From: JBBRGK01 sp036741355
GTDB lineage: Bacteria; Chloroflexota; Dehalococcoidia; CAUJGQ01
Assembly (NCBI GenBank): GCA_036741355.1
Contig: DAINSK010000006.1
Coordinates: 45,698 to 109,697 of the forward strand
DNA: 64,000 nt
Reading direction: 5' to 3'
Shown here: in pieces, positions 42,435-49,993 of the stretch
How positions within the stretch are numbered: the stretch's first letter is position 1
Layout of the letters: each line of letters opens with the position of its first letter
Notes under the pieces: model-generated
Told to the model about the DNA's origin: nothing
What the model saw: the letters and a program-made list of their open reading frames with translations, nothing else
Databases searched by the model: none
Translations under genes and position numbers: made by a program

Positions 42435-44588
42435 TTAGGCGCGCTGCGTGTCTCCGCGTCGGGCGCCTGATCCTCCCGGGAACTGCTGTTCATCCCGCGA
42501 CAGCAGGACCACGACGCTGCGCCCTTTCACCATGCAGGCCACCCCGGAGATGGCTACCTCGGCGCCTGGCTCGGCTGCATCCTCAGGGGACGGCAGCGCG
42601 GTGTCGAAAGCACGGTGCCAACGCCGGCCTGGAACGATTGGCAGCTCGAAATCCAGGTCCTGATCGTCCATGTTCAGCATGATATGTAGATCGGCCTGGT
42701 CTTGTTTGCCGCCGAGGGTGAGCGCCAGAACCCGTGACCATGGATTATCCCAGCCGGGGGAGTTGAGCGCGCAGCCGTGCCAGGTGGTTTCCGCGAGGCC
42801 GCGCGGGTTGATCGCACCGGTAAAGAAGTGACGGCGATGCAGAACGGGATGCGCCTTGCGAAACGCGATCATGGTGCGGAAGAAACGAAAGACGTCCTGA
42901 TGCTTCTCCAGCAGCGTCCAATCAACCCAGCTAATCTCGTTATCCTGGCAATAGGCGTTGTTGTTGCCCTGCTGTGTTCGCCTGAACTCGTCGCCGGCCA
43001 CGAACATTGGCACGCCCTGCGACAGCAGTAGCAGGGCGGCAAAGTTCTTCACCTGGCGATTGCGCAGCGCTTCGATTGCGGGATCGTCGGTTGGTCCCTC
43101 GATACTGCAGTTCCAGCTCAGGTTCTCATCTCTGCCGTCGCGGTTCCCCTCACCGTTGGCCTCGTTGTGTTTGTCGTTGTAGCTGACTAGATCGTCGAGC
43201 GTGAACCCATCGTGACAGGTGACGAAGTTGATGCTATTCACCGGGAGCTGGCCGGACGTCTGATAGAGGTCGGCGCTACCCGCGATCCGCGCCGCGACGG
43301 CTCCCACGACGCCGGGGTCGCCGCGCACGAAGCGGCGCACATCATCACGGAAGCGGTCGTTCCACTCGGCCCAGCGGTGGCCGGGGAAGATACCGATCTG
43401 GTAGAGGCCGGCCGCGTCCCAGGCCTCGGCGATGACTTTCGTGTCGAGCAACTGCTCCGAGAGCTCGATTTGCCAGACCACCGGCGGGTACTCCATCGGC
43501 CGCCCATCTTCATCCCGTGTCAGGATCGAACCCTCATCGAACCGAAACCCATCGACATGGCAGTCACGCACCCAGAACTCGAGGCAGTCCACGATTATCT
43601 TCTCGACGATCGGGCGATTGCAGCTCAGCGTATTGCCACAGCCCGAGAAGTCTCTGTAATACTGCTTGTCTTCGGGCACCAGGAAGTAGTACGTCTGGTT
43701 ATCGATACCTTTGAAGCTGATCGTCGGACCCTCGTGGTTTCCTTCGGCAGTGTGGTTGAAGACGACATCGAGGATGACTTCGATCCCTGCTCGATGCATT
43801 GCCCTGACAAGGTCGCGGAACTCATCCAGGTGCTTGCCGGTTTCAGGCGCGACGCAGTACCAGTTATTTGGCGCAAAATAGCCGACCGTGCTATATCCCC
43901 AGAAGTTCTTGATCGACCCGCCGGCCGGGTTTTCGCGCGTGAACTCTAATTCATCGAAATCGAAAACGGGTAGGAGCTCGACCGCCGTCACGCCGAGGGA
44001 TTGCAAGTAGGGGATCTTCTCAACGAGACCGTCAAAAGTACCGGGATGGAGGACATGCCCTGTCGGCGATGCCGTAAAGCCGCGGACGTGGAGCTCGTAG
44101 ATGATCGACTGTTCCATCGGCCGGTTGAGCGGAGCATCGCCCTCCCAGTCATAGGCCTGGACGTCGATCACCACGCTCCGCATCGACGTCGCCAGATTAT
44201 CCTCGGGACCGCAAGCGGCGCCCGGATCCCAGAGCCTGGACGTATTGCCGTGCGCATAAGGGTCCACCAGCACCTTGTTCGGGTTGAAACGGTGACCTGC
44301 ACCATGCAGGTCGCGGGGGCCATCGACCCGATAGGCATAGTGGACGCCCGGGCGCGGTCCCCGTACATACACGTGCCAGAAGTGGAAGGTGCGGTTTTCC
44401 GCCTCGTCGAGGGTGATGACCTGCATCGGCTCAGGGTCGTTATACGTGGCGAACAGCAGTAACTGCACCGAAGTCGCATTCTGCGAGTACAGCGAGAAGT
44501 TGACTCCCTCCGCGTCCGGCCTGGCGCCAAGAGGGTGGGCTCGGCCGGGCGAGGTTGTGTAGCCGGTGTGCGGGGCGACCGCGGTCAT
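42435..44588 (-). CDS. glgX: Glycogen debranching enzyme GlgX (isoamylase type)
   Basis: 717 residues from the ATG at 44588 (another ATG lies 3 codons upstream). N-terminal carbohydrate-binding module (RAHPLGARPDAEGVNFSLYS), GH13 barrel with VIFNHT-type VILDVVFNHTAEG, nucleophile Asp in VDGFRFDEGS, acid Glu in VIAEAWDAAG and the transition-state Asp in FVTCHDGFTLDD, then a beta C-terminal domain. It hydrolyses alpha-1,6 branches of glycogen or limit dextrins. The AGE-STAS gene starts 10 bases downstream. Confidence 0.95.
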   Translation of the reverse strand: MTAVAPHTGYTTSPGRAHPLGARPDAEGVNFSLYSQNATSVQLLLFATYNDPEPMQVITLDEAENRTFHFWHVYVRGPRPGVHYAYRVDGPRDLHGAGHRFNPNKVLVDPYAHGNTSRLWDPGAACGPEDNLATSMRSVVIDVQAYDWEGDAPLNRPMEQSIIYELHVRGFTASPTGHVLHPGTFDGLVEKIPYLQSLGVTAVELLPVFDFDELEFTRENPAGGSIKNFWGYSTVGYFAPNNWYCVAPETGKHLDEFRDLVRAMHRAGIEVILDVVFNHTAEGNHEGPTISFKGIDNQTYYFLVPEDKQYYRDFSGCGNTLSCNRPIVEKIIVDCLEFWVRDCHVDGFRFDEGSILTRDEDGRPMEYPPVVWQIELSEQLLDTKVIAEAWDAAGLYQIGIFPGHRWAEWNDRFRDDVRRFVRGDPGVVGAVAARIAGSADLYQTSGQLPVNSINFVTCHDGFTLDDLVSYNDKHNEANGEGNRDGRDENLSWNCSIEGPTDDPAIEALRNRQVKNFAALLLLSQGVPMFVAGDEFRRTQQGNNNAYCQDNEISWVDWTLLEKHQDVFRFFRTMIAFRKAHPVLHRRHFFTGAINPRGLAETTWHGCALNSPGWDNPWSRVLALTLGGKQDQADLHIMLNMDDQDLDFELPIVPGRRWHRAFDTALPSPEDAAEPGAEVAISGVACMVKGRSVVVLLSRDEQQFPGGSGARRGDTQRA

Positions 44589-44649
44589 GCCTTGCATCCT
44601 TCGAGCTGCGAACCTAGAGCGCCAGCTGGACGAACTCAGCGCCTCGGAA

Positions 44650-45102
44650 TCAGTCGCGCTGCCCCTGGGCGGTGTTGAGCGGGGGCGGCTGCTCCTGGTC
44701 CACGTATCCCTGGCTGATCTCGATGACGTTATCCTCCGGATCCGCGACCCAGACCGTGCGCCAACCGGGAATGACGTCGTCGAAGCTGAGCGGACCGAGG
44801 GTGATCCGTGCATCGTCACCCATCTCGGCTAGCTTCGCATGGATGTCGTCCACCTTGAAGGCAAGGTGGCGCCAACCCGCATATTCCGGGCCCGCTCCGC
44901 CCACCGGCGCAACAGGCGCATCCCCTTTAGCCTGAAACAGCTCCAGGTACAGCTCTCCGGAGCGAATGAACACGATCTGTTCGCTGGCGCTCATCGGGAT
45001 CACCCGTCCGCGGCTGAAGCCGAAGTGCCTGGTATAGTAGCGCTCGACGGCCAGCGGATCCTTGCACACGAGCGCCACGTGGTGGAATGTCTGCAGGCTC
45101 AT
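44650..45102 (-). CDS. VOC-superfamily (glyoxalase/dioxygenase-like) protein
   Basis: 150 residues, one pair of beta-alpha-beta-beta-beta modules. N-terminal QTFHHVALVCKDPLAVERYY supplies a first metal His, GWRHLAFKVDDI a second, and YLELFQ and NVIEISQ the Glu ligands, so a metal site is plausible. Its ATG overlaps the stop of the PfpI-like gene upstream, with GGAGG about 9 bases before. It acts on an unknown small molecule in the same pathway. Confidence 0.85.
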   Translation of the reverse strand: MSLQTFHHVALVCKDPLAVERYYTRHFGFSRGRVIPMSASEQIVFIRSGELYLELFQAKGDAPVAPVGGAGPEYAGWRHLAFKVDDIHAKLAEMGDDARITLGPLSFDDVIPGWRTVWVADPEDNVIEISQGYVDQEQPPPLNTAQGQRD

Positions 45103-45689
45103 CGCCGCTCCTCCGTAGAGCGCGGCTCGGCGAGGAGGTCGATGATGCATCGCGCAAACTGGTGGCAGTGCTCACCCGTCCGCGCCGTCACCAGATCGCC
45201 ATCCACGACCACGTCTTCATCCACGTAGATCGCCCCCATGTTGCGAGCATCGCCCAGCAGGTTGTTGTGGACGACGACGCGCCGTCCGCGCACGAGCTCC
45301 GGTGCAGGCGCTGCCAGCCACATGCCATGGCAGATGATGCCCTTCAGAACGGACGGTTCAGCGAACGCGCGCCGCAGGAATTCGGTCGCCGGTGGCGTTC
45401 GCTTGACGTCTTCGGTATAGCGGAGGCGATCGGCGACGATGCCCGACGGCACGATAATCGCGTCATACGAACGCAATGTCTCGTCGTCCATCTCCTCGAA
45501 GCTTTCGTGGCACTCGAAGGGCACCTTGTATTCGTGGCCGGTGAAGGTCAACGACGGTTGACCCCAGAGCCGTGACAGGAAGTGTAGCTCCGCCCCCTCC
45601 TCGGGGAAGCGGTGCTCGTAGTAGAAGATCTCCTTCTCGTAGAATTCGCTCTCGAGCAGCACGCCGATCTTCTTGCCCCGCAGCTTCAC
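45099..45689 (-). CDS. DJ-1/PfpI-family protein
   Basis: 196 residues of the class I glutamine-amidotransferase-like fold. The nucleophile Cys is in GIICHGMWLAAPAP (C120) and the partner acidic residue in LLESEFYEKE. Family members include protein/nucleotide deglycases, glyoxalase III and isonitrile hydratases. Adjacent VOC and ThDP genes suggest a metabolic role on reactive carbonyls. It is translationally coupled to the VOC gene. Confidence 0.88.
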   Translation of the reverse strand: MKLRGKKIGVLLESEFYEKEIFYYEHRFPEEGAELHFLSRLWGQPSLTFTGHEYKVPFECHESFEEMDDETLRSYDAIIVPSGIVADRLRYTEDVKRTPPATEFLRRAFAEPSVLKGIICHGMWLAAPAPELVRGRRVVVHNNLLGDARNMGAIYVDEDVVVDGDLVTARTGEHCHQFARCIIDLLAEPRSTEERR

Positions 45690-45761
45690 GCAGTCTTCCC
45701 TCCACCAAAAACATGAGGCATGTATCGCGGATACCCTTCTGAACGCCGCTGCTTCGGTTTA

Positions 45762-46142
45762 CTACCCAAGTGATTGGTTGACGAACGGCGCGAACGGCGC
45801 TACGTCATGGAAGTTGGCCATATAGGTGATCTTTCCGTCGCGGACCTCGAAGTAGTTGGCGACCCGGGCCTTGATCGGCACGCCCGTGGCGTTGGCCGCA
45901 TCAATCGTCGATACGACGCAGGCAGTGTCGCCTTCCACCACGACGTGCTGCGGGGTGTTGATGAACTTCGTATAACCCTTCTTCAGGCCGTCCACCGCGC
46001 CACGCAGGATGCCGATGCCCTCGACGTGGCCTGCTAGTTGCTCATCTATGACGATGTTGTCGTTGAACAAGGTAAGCCAGGTATCCCAATCGCCGCGGTT
46101 CACGGAGTCGTAGTATCGGGTGATGATCTCTCGCGTGCCCAT
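45762..46142 (-). CDS. SnoaL/NTF2-like protein (1)
   Basis: 126 residues from the ATG at 46142 (GAGGGAG 6 bases upstream). Cone-shaped NTF2-like fold pattern: REIITRYYDSVNRGDWDTWL, NDNIVIDEQLAGHVEG, ANYFEVRDGKITYMANFHD. Members serve as hydrolases, isomerases or ligand pockets. The catalytic residues are not identifiable. It belongs to the same minus-strand run as the ThDP and DJ-1 genes. Confidence 0.8.
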   Translation of the reverse strand: MGTREIITRYYDSVNRGDWDTWLTLFNDNIVIDEQLAGHVEGIGILRGAVDGLKKGYTKFINTPQHVVVEGDTACVVSTIDAANATGVPIKARVANYFEVRDGKITYMANFHDVAPFAPFVNQSLG

Positions 46143-46221
46143 GGCATCTCCCTCGTTCAACCAGTCCCAGAGTCTGGGCACGGCCGCGACGCCCGGAGCG
46201 CTGCGGCAGCACGTCTCGAAC

Positions 46222-46668
46222 TTACAGGCTTGCCGAGCCCGGCATCGCCCGCAGTTCGTCGACGGTGTATATCACCACTTCGGCGCCACCCGTTTCCGGT
46301 GAGCGCCGCACCACCCACGTCTGGTACGCGTCGAAGCCGAGCCACTGGCTCCCCGCGTCAGGCGGGTTCCAGATGCGCGCCTGCCAGTTCACGACGACCT
46401 TCGCCTGGTGAGTGCCGTCGCCGCGCGCCGTCGCCGCGACGCTCTTCACCGCGTGTTCTTCATCGAAAAAGCGCCGGGTCACCGCATCGTACCACTCACG
46501 GAAGCCGGCGTGGCCGCGGACCACGCCTTCGGGGAAGCGCATCTCCAGGTCGGCGTCGGCCAGCATGGGCAGCAGATCCGCGATCGGCGCGTGAACGTCA
46601 AGCAGCCGGTACCAGCGGAGCGCGGCGTCGCGGATCTCCGCGTCACTGAGTGGTTCGGTCCGAGCCAT
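46222..46668 (-). CDS. SnoaL/NTF2-like protein (2)
   Basis: 148 residues starting MARTEPLSDAEIRDAALRWYRLLD, with PMLADADLEMRFPEGVVRG, GFREWYDAVTRRFFDEEH and a strand-rich C-terminus. Distinct from the first SnoaL-like protein, so the two are probably not a recent duplicate. Its position between the ThDP enzyme and SnoaL (1) points to shared pathway function. Substrate unknown. Confidence 0.75.
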   Translation of the reverse strand: MARTEPLSDAEIRDAALRWYRLLDVHAPIADLLPMLADADLEMRFPEGVVRGHAGFREWYDAVTRRFFDEEHAVKSVAATARGDGTHQAKVVVNWQARIWNPPDAGSQWLGFDAYQTWVVRRSPETGGAEVVIYTVDELRAMPGSASL

Positions 46669-46738
46669 TCTGGCCCTCCCTGGGGCGGTGCGCCTACACG
46701 CGACTGCGCCGGTTGCTGCTGATTTCGCTCATTAAGCA

Positions 46739-46760
46739 CCTGGGCGATTTGCCGCCCGGG
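46739..46760 (-). terminator. Intercistronic hairpin after the ThDP enzyme gene
   Basis: CCTGGGCG (46739-46746) pairs with CGCCCGGG (46753-46760), one G-T pair included. It lies just downstream of the ThDP gene stop on the minus strand and before the SnoaL genes. There is no U-run, so attenuation or processing is more likely than full termination. Confidence 0.4.
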
Positions 46761-46779
46761 CGTGAACGAAGTAATCGTA

Positions 46780-48450
46780 CTAGGGATCGGCGAGTATAAG
46801 GTCTATGAGGAAGGGCCCCTGGTGCTTGAGTGCCCGACGGATGGACGGCCCGATCTGGTCCCGCGTTTCCACGCGGGCGCCGGGCACACCCATTCCCTGT
46901 GCCATCGCGACGAAGTCGATGTTCGGGGCGCGGATGTCGAACGAGGCTGGGTACCGCCTGCCGGTGAACTCCCGCTCATTCCAGTATTGCTGTAGGTTCT
47001 GCTTCAGCAGGCGGTAGCTGCGGTTGTTGCAGACGACGAACTTTGCGTCGATGTGATAGTGGGCCGCTGTCCACAGCGCCTGGATAGTGTACATCGCTCC
47101 ACCATCACCGCTGAAGCCAATAACGGTCTTGTCAAGGTGGGCGAGCTTTACGCCGATGGCGCCGGGGAAGCCGACGCCCAGAGAACCGCCGCGGGTCAGG
47201 AAGTAGCGGCCCACCTCTGAGACCGAGAGGTACCGAGTCAGCTCGGGCGAGGTCGTGAGCGCCTCGTCGAAGACCACCGCGGCGGGGGGAAGCTGGTTGG
47301 CAAGTTCCTCCATGAACGAGCCAGCATGCATCGGCAGGGCATTCCGCATTGCGGCGTCCGCGTTGCGCTCAGACGCCAGCTTGTGCTCCTTGGCCGCCGC
47401 CAATGCACTGGCACGTGACTTCGCCGCCTGCTTCTCCTCGTCGGTCATCAGCATGTTGAGCGTCGCGGCGAGCGCAGCCAGCGTGGCTTTCGGATCGCTT
47501 ACGAGACCGAGGTCCACGCAAAAATTCTTGGCGATCTCGTAGGGGTTGAGATCGACGTGCACCACCTTCGCGCCAGGTCTGAACACGCTGTCGAGCATCG
47601 GAAAGACCTCGGGAAAGACGTACGTCCCACAGATCAGCACCGCATCGGCTCGGCTGCAGATCGCGCGGCTGACCTCACCGAACATGTGACCCAGCTGGCC
47701 ACAGTACTGCGGATGCACCCCGCTGATGTTGACCTCACCGGCGTCGGCAGCCCAGACTTGTGCGCCCAGCAGTTCGGCCACACGCGTCAGCTCCGTTACA
47801 GCGCCGGATTGGGCGACGCCGTCGCCGACGATGATCAGCGGCGCCCTCGCGCCGGCGAGCAACGAGGCCGCACGTGCGACGAGTTCCGGCACGGGCGCTA
47901 CCCGCGTCTCCGGGATGACCGTGGGCACAACCTCTTCGGTGCAGGGCGCATCCAGCACATCCATGGGCAACGCCAGGAACACCGGGCCCATCGGCGGCGT
48001 GGCGGCAATCTTGATCGCCCTGCGCAGCATGCGCAGTAACGAGTCCGGGTGCAGGACGCGGCCGGCCCACTTGGTCACGGGTTTCGCCATGCCAACCAGA
48101 TCCGCGGCCATCTGCGCATCCATGGCGTCGTACCGGACCCCTGCCTCACCGGCGATCACGACGAGCGGCGCGTGGCCGCGCATCGCCTGATAGAGCGCAC
48201 CGATGCCGTTGCCGAGCCCCACACCGCTGTGGAGCTGAACCACCGCCGGCTTCCGGCCCGCCCGGGCGTACCCGTCGGCTGCCATGACCGCGATCGTTTC
48301 CTGCAACGTCAGAATGTAGTGGAGCCGGGGATAGTCGCTCAGTGCGTCGAGGAAGCCCTGCTCGACGGTGCCGGGGTTGCCGAATACGTACTCCACGCCG
48401 TCGGCGAGAAACTGTTCGAGTATGGCGAAACGGCCGGTCGTGCCTCCCAT
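46780..48450 (-). CDS. ThDP-dependent 2-oxoacid decarboxylase/carboligase (benzoylformate decarboxylase-like)
   Basis: 556 residues with the three ThDP-enzyme domains. The cofactor-activating Glu is in LQETIAVMAADGYARAG (E51), followed by VQLHSGVGLGNGIGAL with a His (H74) like the catalytic His of benzoylformate decarboxylase. The C-terminal ThDP/Mg motif is GFSGDGGAMYTIQAL to CNNRSY. It would decarboxylate a 2-oxo acid or join aldehydes. It starts 12 bases after the DJ-1-like gene. It could also be an acetolactate-synthase relative, but no regulatory subunit is present. Confidence 0.88.
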   Translation of the reverse strand: MGGTTGRFAILEQFLADGVEYVFGNPGTVEQGFLDALSDYPRLHYILTLQETIAVMAADGYARAGRKPAVVQLHSGVGLGNGIGALYQAMRGHAPLVVIAGEAGVRYDAMDAQMAADLVGMAKPVTKWAGRVLHPDSLLRMLRRAIKIAATPPMGPVFLALPMDVLDAPCTEEVVPTVIPETRVAPVPELVARAASLLAGARAPLIIVGDGVAQSGAVTELTRVAELLGAQVWAADAGEVNISGVHPQYCGQLGHMFGEVSRAICSRADAVLICGTYVFPEVFPMLDSVFRPGAKVVHVDLNPYEIAKNFCVDLGLVSDPKATLAALAATLNMLMTDEEKQAAKSRASALAAAKEHKLASERNADAAMRNALPMHAGSFMEELANQLPPAAVVFDEALTTSPELTRYLSVSEVGRYFLTRGGSLGVGFPGAIGVKLAHLDKTVIGFSGDGGAMYTIQALWTAAHYHIDAKFVVCNNRSYRLLKQNLQQYWNEREFTGRRYPASFDIRAPNIDFVAMAQGMGVPGARVETRDQIGPSIRRALKHQGPFLIDLILADP

Positions 48451-48462
48451 CAGCCTGTCCTC

Positions 48463-49305
48463 TTAGAAGCCGTAGCGCCGCAGCCCGTGCTCCAGCACCT
48501 CCACGAGCTTGTCACCGCATTCGTACGAGGACTCGGTCGAGCGGCTCGTGATGAAGGGATAGTCCACGATCACAGAGGTTTCTTTACCGACGTTGCCGTG
48601 GAACTGGCCGTCCGGCGCGACCGCGTCGCGCAGAATGTACTCCAACGGGTAGAACGGCGGCCCGAAGTTATGCCCATCGCCTATACCGTTATGGTCACCG
48701 GTGAAACCGGTGCCGTCTCGGTAGTCGTACTCGATCGGGTGACCGGTCACATGCCGGTCGCGAATGATCGATCGCCGGTCGTCCTGGTTACGCGCGAAGG
48801 CCAGGCAGGCTACGCCGTAGCATTCTGTTGCGACCGGCTTGTCGAGGTTGACGAACCGCACGATCAGGTCGTGCAGTCGCTGATTGTTCGCAAGGTCAAC
48901 CATTGCCCCGCTGCCGCCGACGATCACCAGGGCATCGTACTGCTCGATCTCCGGCGTGAGTTGGTCCAGCCTGCGGAAGTAGGCCTCGGTATCCCTCAGG
49001 TAGTTGGGGGCGCTGCGGTAGGGGTGCTGCGGCAGCCAGCCGGCAAGGCTCTTCGGGTCGTCGAGGCGGCCCGAGGCCTCGATCTGGCGCGTTTTCTCGG
49101 CGTTCTCCGGTGAGGTTACACACTTCCCCAGCGGCGGGTCCACGTACGTGGTGTCCATGCTGACGCCAAGTACGGCGGCACGCTTGCCGGTCGGGGTCAT
49201 AAAGCTAACTTCGTAGCCGGCGCCATCACAGGCTGCGAGCGGCCCGATCAGCTCCTCACCCCAATACCCCCACTCCGAGAGAACAAATAGCACTTTTTTC
49301 GCCAC
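48463..49305 (-). CDS. DJ-1/PfpI-superfamily protein, long form
   Basis: 280 residues from a GTG at 49305 with GGAAGGA 6 bases upstream. The fold starts KKVLFVLSEWGYWGEEL with an active-site Glu (~E18) and has the nucleophile Cys in ATECYGVACLAF (C162). A long insert (~residues 70-115) and a C-terminal segment (GHNFGPPFYPLEYILRD) distinguish it from ordinary PfpI proteins; Hsp31-like enzymes are comparably large. First gene of the eight-gene run. Confidence 0.82.
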   Translation of the reverse strand: MAKKVLFVLSEWGYWGEELIGPLAACDGAGYEVSFMTPTGKRAAVLGVSMDTTYVDPPLGKCVTSPENAEKTRQIEASGRLDDPKSLAGWLPQHPYRSAPNYLRDTEAYFRRLDQLTPEIEQYDALVIVGGSGAMVDLANNQRLHDLIVRFVNLDKPVATECYGVACLAFARNQDDRRSIIRDRHVTGHPIEYDYRDGTGFTGDHNGIGDGHNFGPPFYPLEYILRDAVAPDGQFHGNVGKETSVIVDYPFITSRSTESSYECGDKLVEVLEHGLRRYGF

Positions 49306-49456
49306 GTTCAGTCCTTCCACACCTGCGCCGAGCAACCTATGCTGGCTGCGAATCGGGCAGGTCCATTTTAATCGTCTGGCCGCGAACTTGTAAGCCTGAA
49401 ATAATGTACAGGTGAGACGCCTGCTCGGCGCCCGCGCATCCCCCTGAGGTCACCCC

Positions 49457-49846
49457 ATGCTAGCACGCAGTGAGTTCTCCATCGCCTTGATCCATAGCCC
49501 GCTCGTTGGGCCGCTCACCTGGAAGCCCGTGGCTGAGGAACTGCGGCGACGCGGCGTGGATGCCGCCGTCCCCGCGCTCGAGGACGACGAAACCGCGGGC
49601 GCGCCTTTCTGGCGCCGGCACGCAGAGAGCGTCGCACGGGCCCTCGCCGCCATACCGGAAAACCGCCCGTTGATTCTGGCCGGACACAGCGGTGCGGGGC
49701 CGCTGCTACCGGCCATTCGGCAGGCCACCGGACGTGCGATCGCGGGCTACCTCTTTGTCGACGCCGGCCACTTTCACATGCTGGTGGATGCGCCCGCTGT
49801 AGCCGGCGCGATGCTGGAGCTGATCGGCGAGCTGCTCCGGGCGTAG
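49457..49846 (+). pseudogene. Alpha/beta hydrolase with internal deletion
   Basis: 129 residues only. The N-terminal half is normal (IALIHSPLVGPLTWKPVAEEL) through the nucleophile elbow AGHSGAGPLLP and strand AGYLFVDAG. The sequence then jumps directly to the C-terminal catalytic-His segment HFHMLVDAPAVAGAML. About 100 residues with the cap and catalytic acid that normally lie between are missing without loss of frame. Reading starts at the ATG 49457. Probably non-functional. Confidence 0.7.
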
Positions 49847-49993
49847 ACGAAGGCGACCTGGGCCCTTTCTCTTATGTACCGTCATTTGGGAAGCGTTGAA
49901 ATACCACGGTGCTCCACATCTTAACCGTTTCTTACCTGCGCGTCTGGCAATTTCCTATACAATCGCCGCGGGCTCCGCCGATCCTTAGAATAC

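Noticed and set aside
46780..48450. Acetolactate synthase (ilvB) call
   Set aside because: The HSGVG segment after the catalytic Glu matches benzoylformate-decarboxylase-like enzymes, and no small regulatory subunit or ilvC neighbour is present.
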